Shown here piece by piece: positions 43,800 through 52,952 of a stretch of 64,000 nucleotides of DNA; position 1 is the stretch's first letter, and each line of letters starts with the position of its first letter. Source of the DNA: Campylobacterales bacterium (GTDB lineage Bacteria > Campylobacterota > Campylobacteria > Campylobacterales > Sulfurimonadaceae); assembly GCA_014859655.1 (NCBI GenBank), contig JACUTT010000001.1:1-64000 (forward strand), read 5' to 3'. Below the pieces are notes generated by a model that made no database searches, was not told where the DNA came from, and worked only from the letters and a program-made list of their open reading frames with translations. The position numbers and the translations under genes were made by a program.

Positions 43800-44269
43800 T
43801 ATATCTCCATCGCAACAACACCGCTGCGCACAATCTCTTTAGGATGAAAGCGCTTGATCGCTTTTAAAAAGTTGTCTACGCGCTGGGGAATGTCTGCCAC
43901 ATTGCAGATCATAAAATCTTCGCTGACATTGACGATCTTGCCGTTGTAGGCCGCGCAGAGTGCTGCGATATCACTTAGGCACTCGGTGACCGGGAACTTA
44001 ACCAGAGCCATCTCTTTTTCAACAAGGTTGGCGTGCTCGTAGACCTTCAAAACTGGGATCAGTTTATGCAGCTGTTTAATGATCTGTTCGATCACAAGCA
44101 CGGAACCTTGGGTGACAATCGTGATACGAGAGTATTTAGACTCAGGGATCGGTGCAACCGTCAATGAGTCTATGTTATAGCCGCGGCCAGAAAAAAGGCC
44201 TGCAATACGAGACAGAACACTCGCCTCATTGATTACGATTACAGAAATTACGCGTCTCTCTTCTGGCAT
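43799..44269 (-). CDS. ilvN: Acetolactate synthase small subunit
   Basis: This 156-residue regulatory subunit has an N-terminal ACT domain (ISVIVINEASVLSRIAGLFSGRGYNIDSL) that binds valine for feedback control, and a C-terminal ALS_ss_C domain (VSEDFMICNVAD ... FHPKEIVRSG). It overlaps ilvB and lpxD by one base each. Confidence 0.95.
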   Translation of the reverse strand: MPEERRVISVIVINEASVLSRIAGLFSGRGYNIDSLTVAPIPESKYSRITIVTQGSVLVIEQIIKQLHKLIPVLKVYEHANLVEKEMALVKFPVTECLSDIAALCAAYNGKIVNVSEDFMICNVADIPQRVDNFLKAIKRFHPKEIVRSGVVAMEI

Positions 44270-45963
44270 TACTTATCCTTGTACTCTAGCATCATGTTAA
44301 ACAGCGATCCGCCTGATGGGACCATCGGCAGAACGTTTTCCAAACGGTTGACGGTAACGTCGATCAAAGCGACCACGTTTTTTTCAACGGCATCTTTGAG
44401 CGCTGCATCGAACTCCTCTTTTGTCTTGACACGATAGCCAAGACCGCCGAAGCTCTGCGCGAGCATAACAAAATCAGGCTGCATCGAAAGATCCGTCTGC
44501 GAGTGGCGTTTGTCATAGAACATCGTCTGCCACTGGCGAACCATACCCAGGTAGTTGTTGTTCAAGATGACGTTGATGACGGGGAGCTTATACTCCACCG
44601 CAGTCATCAGCTCCTGGATATTCATTAAGATAGAGCCGTCGCCTGTGACGTTGATACTGACCTTGTCCGGGCAGCCGCGTTTTACGCCTATAGCAGCCGG
44701 GAAACCAAAGCCCATCGTTCCAAGCCCCCCCGAAGTGATCCACTGGCGTGGACGGCTGAAGGGATAAAACTGCGCGGCCCACATCTGATGCTGGCCGACA
44801 TCGGTAGTGATATTGGCATCATCACCAAGAAGCTGACCGATACGCTCTACGACCCACTGCGGTTTGAGGACCTCGTCACTGTCTTGGTAGGAGAGAGGAT
44901 GAAGCTTATCAAAATTGGCCACGGTTTCGCGCCACTGGGCGTACTTCTGGCCGTCTATTCTCTCTTTGGCCAAAGGGATCATCTCTTTAACAACATTCTT
45001 GACATCGCCTACGATAGGAAAGTCTGCATTGACCAGCTTGGAGATGCTCGCGGGGTCGATATCGATATGGATGATGCGGGCGTGTTTGGCAAATTCGGAA
45101 AGCTTGCCCGTTACACGGTCGTCAAAACGCGCACCGATCGCTATCATCAGATCCGCTTCGCTCATGCTCATATTTGCCGCGTAGGAGCCGTGCATTCCCA
45201 GCATCGAGATCAGGTTCTCATTGTCTGCGCCCAGCGTTCCTCTGGCCATCAGGGTCTCGACAGAGGGAATGTTTGTCATATTGACAAGCTCACGGACTTC
45301 ATCCGCCGCGTTTGAGTTGATGATACCGCCGCCGAGATAAAAGATCGGACGACTGGCTTCCCCGATCGCGTCTATTGCTTTTTTGATCTGACGAGCATTG
45401 CCTTTGACCGTCGGCTTGTAGGTCTCAAGCTCGATGCTCTCCGGATAGACAAACTCTTCGATCTGCGCGGTGACATCTTTGGGAATATCAACATGCACCG
45501 GTCCCGGACGTCCGGTAGAGGCGATATAAAAGGCCTCTTTCAGGATGCGAGGAAGATCTTTTGCGTCCGTAACAAGGTAGTTGTGCTTTGTACAGGGGCG
45601 TGAAATTCCCACGGCATCTATCTCTTGGAAGGCGTCCGTGCCGATAAGGCTCATCGGTACCTGCCCAGAGATAACGACCATAGGAATAGAGTCCATATAG
45701 GCATCCGCCAGACCGGTGACGGCATTGGTGAATCCGGGACCTGAGGTGATCATCGCTACGCCGACTCTGCCGGTTGCTTTGGAGTAGCCTTCTGCCGCAT
45801 GAATCGCTGCTTGTTCATGACGGGCAAGAACATGCTGAAAACCGTTTTGTTTATAAATTTCGTCATAGACATTCATGATAGCGCCGCCGGGATAGCCAAA
45901 AACCACCTCGACATTTTCCGCGATCAAAGACTCTATGACCATTTGAGCACCGCTGATTTGCAT
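44269..45963 (-). CDS. ilvB: Acetolactate synthase large subunit
   Basis: This thiamine-diphosphate enzyme starts branched-chain amino acid synthesis. The catalytic Glu region is FGYPGGAIMNVYDE ... RHEQAA, the FAD/middle domain includes LMARGTLG and ARFDDRVTG, and the ThDP motif is GDGSILMN ... ILNNNYLGMVRQWQ. The ATG at 45963 has GGAGA seven bases upstream; the ATG four codons earlier (45975) lacks a binding site, so the shorter 564-residue form is preferred. Confidence 0.95.
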   Translation of the reverse strand: MQISGAQMVIESLIAENVEVVFGYPGGAIMNVYDEIYKQNGFQHVLARHEQAAIHAAEGYSKATGRVGVAMITSGPGFTNAVTGLADAYMDSIPMVVISGQVPMSLIGTDAFQEIDAVGISRPCTKHNYLVTDAKDLPRILKEAFYIASTGRPGPVHVDIPKDVTAQIEEFVYPESIELETYKPTVKGNARQIKKAIDAIGEASRPIFYLGGGIINSNAADEVRELVNMTNIPSVETLMARGTLGADNENLISMLGMHGSYAANMSMSEADLMIAIGARFDDRVTGKLSEFAKHARIIHIDIDPASISKLVNADFPIVGDVKNVVKEMIPLAKERIDGQKYAQWRETVANFDKLHPLSYQDSDEVLKPQWVVERIGQLLGDDANITTDVGQHQMWAAQFYPFSRPRQWITSGGLGTMGFGFPAAIGVKRGCPDKVSINVTGDGSILMNIQELMTAVEYKLPVINVILNNNYLGMVRQWQTMFYDKRHSQTDLSMQPDFVMLAQSFGGLGYRVKTKEEFDAALKDAVEKNVVALIDVTVNRLENVLPMVPSGGSLFNMMLEYKDK

Positions 45964-46046
45964 GTGTCTCTCCATTTGTAAAAATTCTTGCTATTATAGT
46001 TTAAAAAGATATGATAGAGGTTAAGAGAAGCAAAAGTGCTTGTGGC

Positions 46047-46958
46047 TTAGCTGGACTTCAGCCCCTTTTCACACGCCCAGATGGCGGCCCCTTCGCGCAG
46101 ACCATCATCAATAATCACAGAAGCTTCATAATCAAAGATGTCAAACAAAGAGGCGTAGATCATCACTCCGACAACAATCAGCTCTTCACGGCCCACTCCA
46201 ACGTAGCCTGTGCGTTCATCCACACTAAGCGCCAGAAGCTGCTGCAGAGCCTGCATGCAGTCAAAATAGTTGAGAGTAGAGCCGTTGATGCGCGCCGTGT
46301 CATAGTCTTCATAGCTCATCTTCTGTTTAAAGGCAGCTATTGTTGTCGGTGTTCCTGCTGTTGCCACATAAAAATCAGGCTTTCCCTCTCGCAGATAATA
46401 CGCATGAGCATACGCTTTTATCGCAGAAAGTTCTTTAGGAAGGTTTTCCTGCAGCAGCTCTTTTGAGGGGTACTTCGAGGCCATCGTCACTATCCCTACG
46501 GGAAAGCTCTTCGACTCGCTCAAATGGCCTTTTTTAAAGATGATCTCGGTTGATCCTCCGCCGATATCGACAAGCAAAAACGTGCCCCTGAAGCCCAGGC
46601 TTTCCAAACGGCGTTCAACACCAACGAGCGTCAGTTCTGCCTCTTTTTGGGGCGAAATGATCTTGAATTTTAGGCCTGTCTCTTGGTAAATACTCTTTAT
46701 GACATCCGTTGCATTGGATGCTTGCCGCATCGCTTCGGTCGTGAGCGCGATGCAGGGTTCATGCTTGAAGTCAAATATCTCAGAGGCCTCCTTAAAGCCC
46801 TTAAGTATCCTTTCAAGTGCAGCAGGTGAAATCACGCCTTCATTGTGCAGAAGTTCGGCTGTTTTGACGATCTTTTCATATCTTTTGACAAACTCTTTTG
46901 TCTGACAATCTATTTGGATCATCCGAAGAGAGTTCGAACCCAGGTCAATGCATATCAT
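46047..46958 (-). CDS. Ppx/GppA-family phosphatase
   Basis: This 303-residue protein of the sugar-kinase/actin fold begins with CIDLGSNSLRMIQID, has the strand FLLVDIGGGSTEIIF and GVIT-like helices. The family hydrolyses polyphosphate or converts pppGpp to ppGpp; which of the two applies here is not clear. At this length it corresponds to the catalytic core only. It starts nine bases after ilvA and probably shares its transcript. Confidence 0.88.
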   Translation of the reverse strand: MICIDLGSNSLRMIQIDCQTKEFVKRYEKIVKTAELLHNEGVISPAALERILKGFKEASEIFDFKHEPCIALTTEAMRQASNATDVIKSIYQETGLKFKIISPQKEAELTLVGVERRLESLGFRGTFLLVDIGGGSTEIIFKKGHLSESKSFPVGIVTMASKYPSKELLQENLPKELSAIKAYAHAYYLREGKPDFYVATAGTPTTIAAFKQKMSYEDYDTARINGSTLNYFDCMQALQQLLALSVDERTGYVGVGREELIVVGVMIYASLFDIFDYEASVIIDDGLREGAAIWACEKGLKSS

Positions 46959-46967
46959 GGCGCAGAC

Positions 46968-48179
46968 TTACTTCATCTCGCTGCTGAGATAGCCGTGCTC
47001 AAGCAGAACTGAGCGGATCTCGTTTTGATGGGTTTCACCCTTTGTCTCAAGGTGGATCGTGACATTGGCATCCCCATAATCGAGCGTTGTAGAGGTTCTG
47101 TCATACGCAATATGAACGATGTTGGCATAAAGCTTGTTCAAAAGATCCGTCAGTTTCATCAGCGAGCCGGGCTTATCCACGAGCGTCACCGTGAGTTTCA
47201 TCTTGCGATGGGATTTAAGCAGACCTTTTTCTATGATCACGGACAACATCGTTACATCGATGTTTCCTCCACTGAGTATCACTCCTGCCTTTTTGCCTTT
47301 GATATCAGCAATTTTGCTGTGCATGAGTGCCGCCACACCGACCGCACCGGCGCCTTCAACAACAAGCTTTTGCTTCTCCAGCAAGAACAAGACTGCATTC
47401 GCGATCTCTTCATCATCCACGCTGACAATCTCATCCACACTCATCAGGATCTGCTTCAAGGTGATGGGTGATGTGTCACGCACCGCGATACCGTCGGCAA
47501 TCGTCCGGACAGAGGTGGTATCGATCGGCTTTTTTTGTTCAAAAGAGAGCCTCAGAGCAGGTGCACCCGCCGCACTGACACCGATGATCCTGATCTTGGG
47601 GTTAAGCGCTTTTGCCGCCGTTGCGACGCCTGAAATAAGTCCGCCGCCGCCCACCGGAACGATAATGATATCCAGATCATCTATTTCGTCCAGCATCTCC
47701 AAGGCTATCGTCCCCTGCCCCGACATCACCTCTTCATCTTCAAAGGGATGGATAAAGACAAGGTTGTTTTCTTCTCCATAGGCTATAGCGTAGGCACAGG
47801 CCTCATCATAGTTTTCGCCGGCCAGGATGACCTCGGCCCCATAAGAACTCACGCCGTTGATCTTGGTCAAAGGTGTTGTCTCTGGCATAATAATCACCGC
47901 TTTTGAGCCAAAATGTTTGGCAGCAAATGCGACTCCCTGGGCGTGGTTTCCTGCACTGGCCGCAATAATGCCCTCGGCTCTTTGCGCCTCACTTAGCGTG
48001 GCCAGTTTGTTATAGGCTCCGCGAAGTTTAAAGGCTCCCGTGATCTGAAGGTTCTCTTTTTTGACAAATATCTCGGCTCCGCTCATTGAGCTCAACAGCG
48101 GCGCATAAGCAAAGGGTGTGCGGGCAACAACGTGTTTGATCCGTTCGGCTGCTCTCTTGATAGATTCTAAGTTTAGCAA
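46968..48179 (-). CDS. ilvA: Threonine dehydratase (ammonia-lyase) with ACT domain
   Basis: This 403-residue PLP enzyme deaminates threonine to 2-oxobutyrate for isoleucine synthesis. PLP Lys51 is in TGAFKLRGAYN; SAGNHAQGVA and the glycine-rich PVGGGGLISG bind cofactor phosphate. A C-terminal ACT domain (about 330-403) suggests allosteric control. The arrangement ilvA-CoA_binding protein, with trmA further upstream, is recalled from Campylobacter. Confidence 0.93.
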   Translation of the reverse strand: MLNLESIKRAAERIKHVVARTPFAYAPLLSSMSGAEIFVKKENLQITGAFKLRGAYNKLATLSEAQRAEGIIAASAGNHAQGVAFAAKHFGSKAVIIMPETTPLTKINGVSSYGAEVILAGENYDEACAYAIAYGEENNLVFIHPFEDEEVMSGQGTIALEMLDEIDDLDIIIVPVGGGGLISGVATAAKALNPKIRIIGVSAAGAPALRLSFEQKKPIDTTSVRTIADGIAVRDTSPITLKQILMSVDEIVSVDDEEIANAVLFLLEKQKLVVEGAGAVGVAALMHSKIADIKGKKAGVILSGGNIDVTMLSVIIEKGLLKSHRKMKLTVTLVDKPGSLMKLTDLLNKLYANIVHIAYDRTSTTLDYGDANVTIHLETKGETHQNEIRSVLLEHGYLSSEMK

Positions 48180-48191
48180 TAATAGACCTTT

Positions 48192-48617
48192 TTATAATGC
48201 TGCATGCTCGACCATCGTACATCTGTTCTGTACCACTTTGAGACCTGCTTTTTCAACCATACGGGCTGCTTCATTGTTCACAATGCCTTGTTGCGCCCAG
48301 AAACATTTGACATCGCCGCGCGCCAGGACCGCTTCGGCAACGGCCACAAGAGCATCAGGTTTGCGAAAGATATTGACCATGTCTACCGCAAAAGGGATCT
48401 CGGCCAAAGAGCGGTAGACTTTTTCGCCAAGAATCTCCTCTTCTTTCGGATAGACGGGAATAATTGTGAAGTTATGCTCTTTTAAGTATTTCGCAACCCT
48501 ATAGCTTGCCTTGGTCGGATCAGGAGAGAGTCCTATGATCACTATCGTCTTCGTCTGTGCAAAAATTTCTCTGATCTCTTCGCTTGAGCTGTTTACAGTT
48601 GGGAATTCACACTCCAC
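48192..48617 (-). CDS. CoA-binding domain protein (YccU type)
   Basis: This 141-residue Rossmann-like protein has TIVIIGLSPDPTKASYRVAKYL, IIPVYPKEEEILGEKVYRSLAEI and CFWAQQGIVNNEAARMVEKAGL, the pattern of stand-alone CoA_binding domains. These bind coenzyme A in structures, but their function is unclear. It lies 12 bases upstream of ilvA in the same direction. Confidence 0.9.
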   Translation of the reverse strand: MECEFPTVNSSSEEIREIFAQTKTIVIIGLSPDPTKASYRVAKYLKEHNFTIIPVYPKEEEILGEKVYRSLAEIPFAVDMVNIFRKPDALVAVAEAVLARGDVKCFWAQQGIVNNEAARMVEKAGLKVVQNRCTMVEHAAL

Positions 48618-48687
48618 GCTTTCTCCTTCTGAGAAGTATTTGTGTGATTATAACAAAATTGCCGGCCGATGCATTAGGGGGAGCCCT

Positions 48688-49200
48688 TTACTTTTCTTCT
48701 CGCATCAAAAGTTTAGGAAAGGGGTTCTCCTCAGGGCAGACGCTTTCGCTCTTTTGCAAAAGCAGAAGATTTTCTTTGGCCTTGGCCAACTCCCTTGAGA
48801 GGCGGTTGTTCTCTTTTTTAAGCACCGAAAGTGTAGTTTCGGCGTCTCGTTTTGCCTGGACGCTCTCTTTTGTCTTCTGCTTAAGATGTTTGTTTTCGGC
48901 TTGAAGTTTTTTGTTTCTCTCTAGCACGCCCTGCAGATACTGTTCAAAACCTTCATTGTCTTGCGCAAGCAATTTGGAGTCCGTGTTTTTCTCAACAAAG
49001 CGCTTTTTTATTGCTTCGTTTTGCTCTTTCATCTGCGCTTCATACGCCTCGTTTTTCTGCACTGAGGCTGCATATCGCATGCGCAGTTCACTGACCTCGT
49101 CCACAACACTTTGCAGACGCTCAACTGCCATCTCCTGCGCAAGTACAGAGGTGCAAAGAGATAAGAGCAGAAGCACTCTCGAAGAAAACAAGATTGTCAA
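48688..49200 (-). CDS. Exported coiled-coil protein
   Basis: This 170-residue protein has a Sec signal peptide (SSRVLLLLSLCTSVLAQ) followed by almost continuous heptad-like coiled coil (about 25-150; many E, K, L and N). A short tail contains one Cys (SVCPEENPF). It overlaps the trmA stop by four bases, so it is co-translated with trmA. No family call is made; a periplasmic scaffold or adaptor is plausible. Confidence 0.7.
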   Translation of the reverse strand: MTILFSSRVLLLLSLCTSVLAQEMAVERLQSVVDEVSELRMRYAASVQKNEAYEAQMKEQNEAIKKRFVEKNTDSKLLAQDNEGFEQYLQGVLERNKKLQAENKHLKQKTKESVQAKRDAETTLSVLKKENNRLSRELAKAKENLLLLQKSESVCPEENPFPKLLMREEK

Positions 49201-50306
49201 ATCCGCTTCTTTAGCACAGCGCCCATTTCTAAATGTTCTGTATAGGGGAACTGATCGAAGGCCGCCATTTGAGTCACCTCGTATTCATCGCTGAGTGCTT
49301 CGAGATCGCGTTTGAGTGTTTCGGGGTTGCACGATATGTAGATAATATGTTCAAACCGTCTGCAAAACTCTCGCGAACGCTCATCCAAGCCGCTCCGCGG
49401 CGGATCGACAAAGAGTGTCTTTAATTCATAGCTGCTCAGGTCTATCTCCTTCATCCGCCTAAACTCCCGCTCGGCGTCCAGAGCCTGAGTGAACTCTTCG
49501 CTGCTCATGCGCACAAACTCGATATTGTGCGTATCGTTCAGACGCATGTTTTCTATGGCTGCGGCAATAGAACTCTTTGATATCTCCGTCGCCAATACCT
49601 TCTCGAAGACCGTGGCAAAAGGAATGGTAAAGTTTCCGGATCCGCAGTAGAGCTCTAAAAGATCGCCGCTTGAGCCTTTTGTCTGCTGCAGTGCCCAGCT
49701 GACCATCTGCTCGTTGACACGGGGATTGGGCTGGGTAAAGGCGTTCTCTACCTGTTTGAAACGGTAGACTCTACCCTCAAAGTTCAAAGTCTCGGTGACA
49801 TAGTCCTGTCCTATGACCACCTTTTGCTTGCGGCTTCGCCCGATGATATGAACACCCAGCTCATCGCCGAGCTCTTTGGCCAGCTCGCTCCATCTCTCGT
49901 CAAGCTGTCTGTGGTAGATCAAAGAGACGACGATCTCGCCCTGGCTTGATGAGAGAAAATCCACATTAAAAAGCTTTGTCCCCATCTCTTTGGCACTGAT
50001 CTTTGCCAGGAGCTTCGGCATCAAGGCACTGATATGTTCGTTGACCATAGGACAGGCATCTATCGTCACAACGCCCTGCTTGTCAAGCCTGTTCATCGCA
50101 TAGGAGATCTCCTCTGCTACGTGCCAGATCTTGAACTCGCTGCGCGCACGGTAGTTCTGCTCTTTTGACCTTGCTATAGCAAAGCTTCCCTGATAGACAG
50201 CGTAGAAGAGCGTTTTGACGCGTTCTAACTTCTCGCTTAACTGCTCTTCATAGCTGAGATCATAAAGCTTGCAGCTTCCACACACACCGAAATATTCACA
50301 ATTCAT
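49197..50306 (-). CDS. trmA: TrmA-family tRNA/rRNA (uracil-5-)-methyltransferase
   Basis: This SAM-dependent RNA methyltransferase is 369 residues from the ATG that begins MNCEYFGVCGSC. Cys3, Cys9 and Cys12 form a C-x5-C-x2-C cluster as in RumA-type enzymes that bind 4Fe-4S. The SAM region is LLELYCGSGNFTIPFA, and the catalytic nucleophile is in YISCNPETL preceded by FVDPPRSGLD. The frame remains open to 50423, but that part reads through the 102-bp dispersed repeat and is rejected. Target (tRNA U54 or an rRNA uridine) is not decided by sequence. Confidence 0.9.
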   Translation of the reverse strand: MNCEYFGVCGSCKLYDLSYEEQLSEKLERVKTLFYAVYQGSFAIARSKEQNYRARSEFKIWHVAEEISYAMNRLDKQGVVTIDACPMVNEHISALMPKLLAKISAKEMGTKLFNVDFLSSSQGEIVVSLIYHRQLDERWSELAKELGDELGVHIIGRSRKQKVVIGQDYVTETLNFEGRVYRFKQVENAFTQPNPRVNEQMVSWALQQTKGSSGDLLELYCGSGNFTIPFATVFEKVLATEISKSSIAAAIENMRLNDTHNIEFVRMSSEEFTQALDAEREFRRMKEIDLSSYELKTLFVDPPRSGLDERSREFCRRFEHIIYISCNPETLKRDLEALSDEYEVTQMAAFDQFPYTEHLEMGAVLKKRI

Positions 50307-50329
50307 CGCATCATCTTTCATTATTTTAT

Positions 50330-50431
50330 ACGCAAAATGCTCAAAGCCCATCTTTGCTACGCTGGCCGCTGTGGCACTAAAGCTAGCCTCTTGCGAGGCA
50401 GAGGAGTTCTTCCAGTTTTGCAAGAAGTCTA
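50330..50431 (+). repeat. 102-bp dispersed repeat, copy 2
   Basis: This is gapless and 86 of 102 bases identical to 18428-18529, same strand. It lies between the trmA start and the fliP stop, overlapping the last three bases of fliP. Relative to the local genes it is in the opposite orientation to copy 1. It contains the same GCCTC-TTGC-GAGGC hairpin. Confidence 0.75.
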
Positions 50432-51163
50432 CTTAATACTCGCGACCAGATTTCCAATCAACAGGTTCCATCCATCCACCAGGACAAACACCAGTATCTT
50501 GAAGGGCAGCGATATCATGACCGGCGGCAACATCATCATACCCATCGACATCAAGATAGAGGCAACAACCATATCGATGACTAAAAAGGGCAGAAAGAGC
50601 AGAAATCCGATCTCGAAAGCGGTCTTGAGCTCGCTGATCATAAAGGCAGGCACAACAACAGAGAGAGGAACATCGCTGATGCTCTGCGGATTTTCCATCT
50701 TTCGTATTCGAAAGAAGAGCGCCAGGTCTTTTTCGCGTGTGTTGCGGATCATAAAGTTTTTAAAAGGCTCTGTTGTACGTTCGAAGGCGACCTCATATGA
50801 GATCTGTTCTTCCACATAGGGTTTTATTCCCTGCTCGTAGGCTTTTATACCGACAGGCTCCATCACATAGATCGTCAGCAGCAGCGCCAGGGAGACAAGC
50901 AGCTGCGTCGGCGGAATCTGCTGCGTTCCCATAGCCTGGCGTAAAAATCCGAAAACGATGACAAAACGCGTAAAGGTCGTTGTCATCAGCAGCAGGCTCG
51001 GGGCCAGGAACATAATGGTCAGCAAAACGATCACATTGAGCGAGTTGACCAGGGCGGCAGGTGTTTCGGGCGATGAGAGAGAGAGGTTTATCGTCGGTAT
51101 TTCGAGCGTTTCGCCAAAGGCGTAGATGCTAAAAAGCATCAGTGAGGTTAAGATTCTGATCAT
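50429..51163 (-). CDS. fliP: Flagellar type III export gate protein FliP
   Basis: This 244-residue membrane protein has an N-terminal cleavable signal (LTSLMLFSIYAFGE), the FliP regions TRFVIVFGFLRQAMGTQQIPPTQ and FIIMLPF-type segment PAFMISELKTAFEIGFLLFLPF, and a C-terminal GWNLLIGNLVASI. FliP forms the core of the export gate. It overlaps motB by four bases, making motA-motB-fliP one operon. Confidence 0.95.
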   Translation of the reverse strand: MIRILTSLMLFSIYAFGETLEIPTINLSLSSPETPAALVNSLNVIVLLTIMFLAPSLLLMTTTFTRFVIVFGFLRQAMGTQQIPPTQLLVSLALLLTIYVMEPVGIKAYEQGIKPYVEEQISYEVAFERTTEPFKNFMIRNTREKDLALFFRIRKMENPQSISDVPLSVVVPAFMISELKTAFEIGFLLFLPFLVIDMVVASILMSMGMMMLPPVMISLPFKILVFVLVDGWNLLIGNLVASIK

Positions 51164-51945
51164 TTTTTAAGTGCTTCTGCTTTATCCAAAACAGACTGCT
51201 CGAGTTCAGCTTTGTTCTCGTTTTTTCGCGCATAGAAGTAGAGCTCCACCCGACGGTTTTTCTCGCGTCCCTTGATGCTCTCGTTGCTCGCTTCGGGACG
51301 ATAGTCGGCAAAACCGGCCGCGTGCATCCGGTCCGGCTTTACCCCGCCTATAAGCAGCTCTTTAAGTACTGATATAGCACGCTGTGCAGAAAGGTCCCAG
51401 TTGTCTTGAAAGGTGCTGTTTTTTCCCGGGGCCATGTTGTCCGTATGCCCGCGGACACTGACTTCGAGCTTATTTGGAAGTTCGTGGATCAAAAGCGCAA
51501 TACGTTTCAAAAAAAGCAAGGCATCTTCATTCTCGATCTTCGCTTCGCCGGCTTTAAACAGCAGACTCGCCGGCAGACGCAGAACAAAACCCTCTTCACT
51601 CTCGCTAAGTGTTACGGCAGGCCCCTTGCCTTTTTCCATCATCTCGTTCATCTCAGCAATTGCCTGATTGATGCGGTTGACCTGCTCTGAGCTCTCGTCA
51701 CGGTTCTCTATCGGTGTCGATTCCTGGATACGCTGCTTGGAGATCTCGGTCTTTGTTCCGCCCTCCAGTACGCTCATCGCGCCCGCGAGCGAACCGATCG
51801 CCTCAGAGATCTTTTTGGCGTCCATGCTAGACATCGAGAGCAAAAGCACGAAGAAACACAGGAGAAGACTCATCAGATCCCCGAATGCCGCCAGCCAGTT
51901 GGGCAGACACTTGGGGCACTTGTGTGGCTTTGCTTTTTTCGCCAT
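51160..51945 (-). CDS. motB: Flagellar stator protein MotB (PomB-like)
   Basis: This 261-residue protein has one membrane helix with the ion-binding Asp23 in FGDLMSLLLCFFVLLLS, preceded by a CPKC motif, and a C-terminal OmpA-like peptidoglycan-binding domain (VRGHTDNMAPG ... RNRRVE-type GREKNRRVELYF). The helix resembles, from memory, Vibrio PomB more than E. coli MotB, so a sodium-driven stator is possible but not shown. It is four bases downstream of motA. Confidence 0.94.
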   Translation of the reverse strand: MAKKAKPHKCPKCLPNWLAAFGDLMSLLLCFFVLLLSMSSMDAKKISEAIGSLAGAMSVLEGGTKTEISKQRIQESTPIENRDESSEQVNRINQAIAEMNEMMEKGKGPAVTLSESEEGFVLRLPASLLFKAGEAKIENEDALLFLKRIALLIHELPNKLEVSVRGHTDNMAPGKNSTFQDNWDLSAQRAISVLKELLIGGVKPDRMHAAGFADYRPEASNESIKGREKNRRVELYFYARKNENKAELEQSVLDKAEALKK

Positions 51946-51949
51946 TTAT

Positions 51950-52714
51950 CTACTCAAACTGACTGACACGGTCGCCAGGCGAAAGAAAAGAGAGAAGTTT
52001 GGCCTCAAGCGTACGCGGATTGTCACCTGCTTGAATCGACATGATCCCCTCCAACACAACCTCTTTGACCAGATTCTCTTCATCATTACGGATAAGCAAA
52101 ATGTTGGCGATCGGCGTGCCGAAGATATTGCCTATCATCGCCCCGTACATCGTTGTCAGCAAGGCGACCGCCATAGATGGCCCGATCGCAGAAGGATCCG
52201 CCATGTTCAAAAGCATAGCCACCAGGCCGATCAGCGTACCGATCATACCCATGGCGCCCGCAAATCCGGCCCACTGGTCAAAGATAGCCGCATTTCCTTT
52301 GTGTCGGGTACTGGTCTGGTCCATCTCGATCTCTAAAAGCTCACGGATCGTATCGGGTTCATTCCCGTCGACTGCCATAGAGAGACCCTGTCTTAAAAAT
52401 GTATTCTCTTCATTATTGGCCGCCGCTTCTAGCGACAAGATGCCGTCACGACGAGCCTGAGTCGCGTACTCTACCAGTTTTTTTATCAGATCTGCCAGAT
52501 CTTCACGCGGGGGTTTCACTGCGATCATGAAGATCTTCACAAAACTCTTCATCTGCTCCATACGAAAACCGACAAGGAGCGATCCGAGCGATCCGCCCAC
52601 AACAATGAGCACAGAGGGAATATCGATATAGGCGCCGATACCGACACCCATTGCCATCGCACCCAGTAAAAGTGCTATAACCAGAACAAGACCTATGACC
52701 GTTGCTAAATCCAT
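51950..52714 (-). CDS. motA: Flagellar stator protein MotA (PomA-like)
   Basis: This 254-residue protein has four membrane helices. Cytoplasmic loop residues include the SLEAAANNEENTFLRQGL stretch. The periplasmic-side helix reads MGMIGTLIGLVAMLLNM, followed by GPSMAVALLTTMYGAMIGN. These are PomA/MotA hallmarks. The start has GGGGAA before ATG. It heads the motA-motB-fliP operon and is divergent from glmU. Confidence 0.94.
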   Translation of the reverse strand: MDLATVIGLVLVIALLLGAMAMGVGIGAYIDIPSVLIVVGGSLGSLLVGFRMEQMKSFVKIFMIAVKPPREDLADLIKKLVEYATQARRDGILSLEAAANNEENTFLRQGLSMAVDGNEPDTIRELLEIEMDQTSTRHKGNAAIFDQWAGFAGAMGMIGTLIGLVAMLLNMADPSAIGPSMAVALLTTMYGAMIGNIFGTPIANILLIRNDEENLVKEVVLEGIMSIQAGDNPRTLEAKLLSFLSPGDRVSQFE

Positions 52715-52914
52715 TGATTCCCCAAAAAAAATTCTTATAATAATTTGTCAATATTATTACTTAATTTTTAAAAATCAAGCTTAAATCAAGCCCTCCGAGC
52801 GAAACTCATCTTCGCATGCTATAGATAGGTGACAATTATCAGGCCCAAATCGGTGGATTTGACAAAAACATTACTTTTATGCTTGCTGCAGGAGTCTGAG
52901 CGCTCTATTTTTTG

Positions 52915-52920
52915 TTATAA
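52915..52920 (+). promoter_or_regulatory. -10 box for glmU
   Basis: A TATAAT hexamer after a T-rich tract lies 33 bases before the preferred glmU ATG. It overlaps the first codons of the longer open frame, which supports the internal start. Confidence 0.5.
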
Positions 52921-52952
52921 TCTTGCAAAATCCTATAAAACGAGAAAACACT

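Noticed and set aside
50307-50423. N-terminal extension of TrmA (begins MQNWKNSSASQ)
   Set aside because: It is encoded by the 102-bp dispersed repeat and precedes the family's conserved Cys-rich N-terminus.
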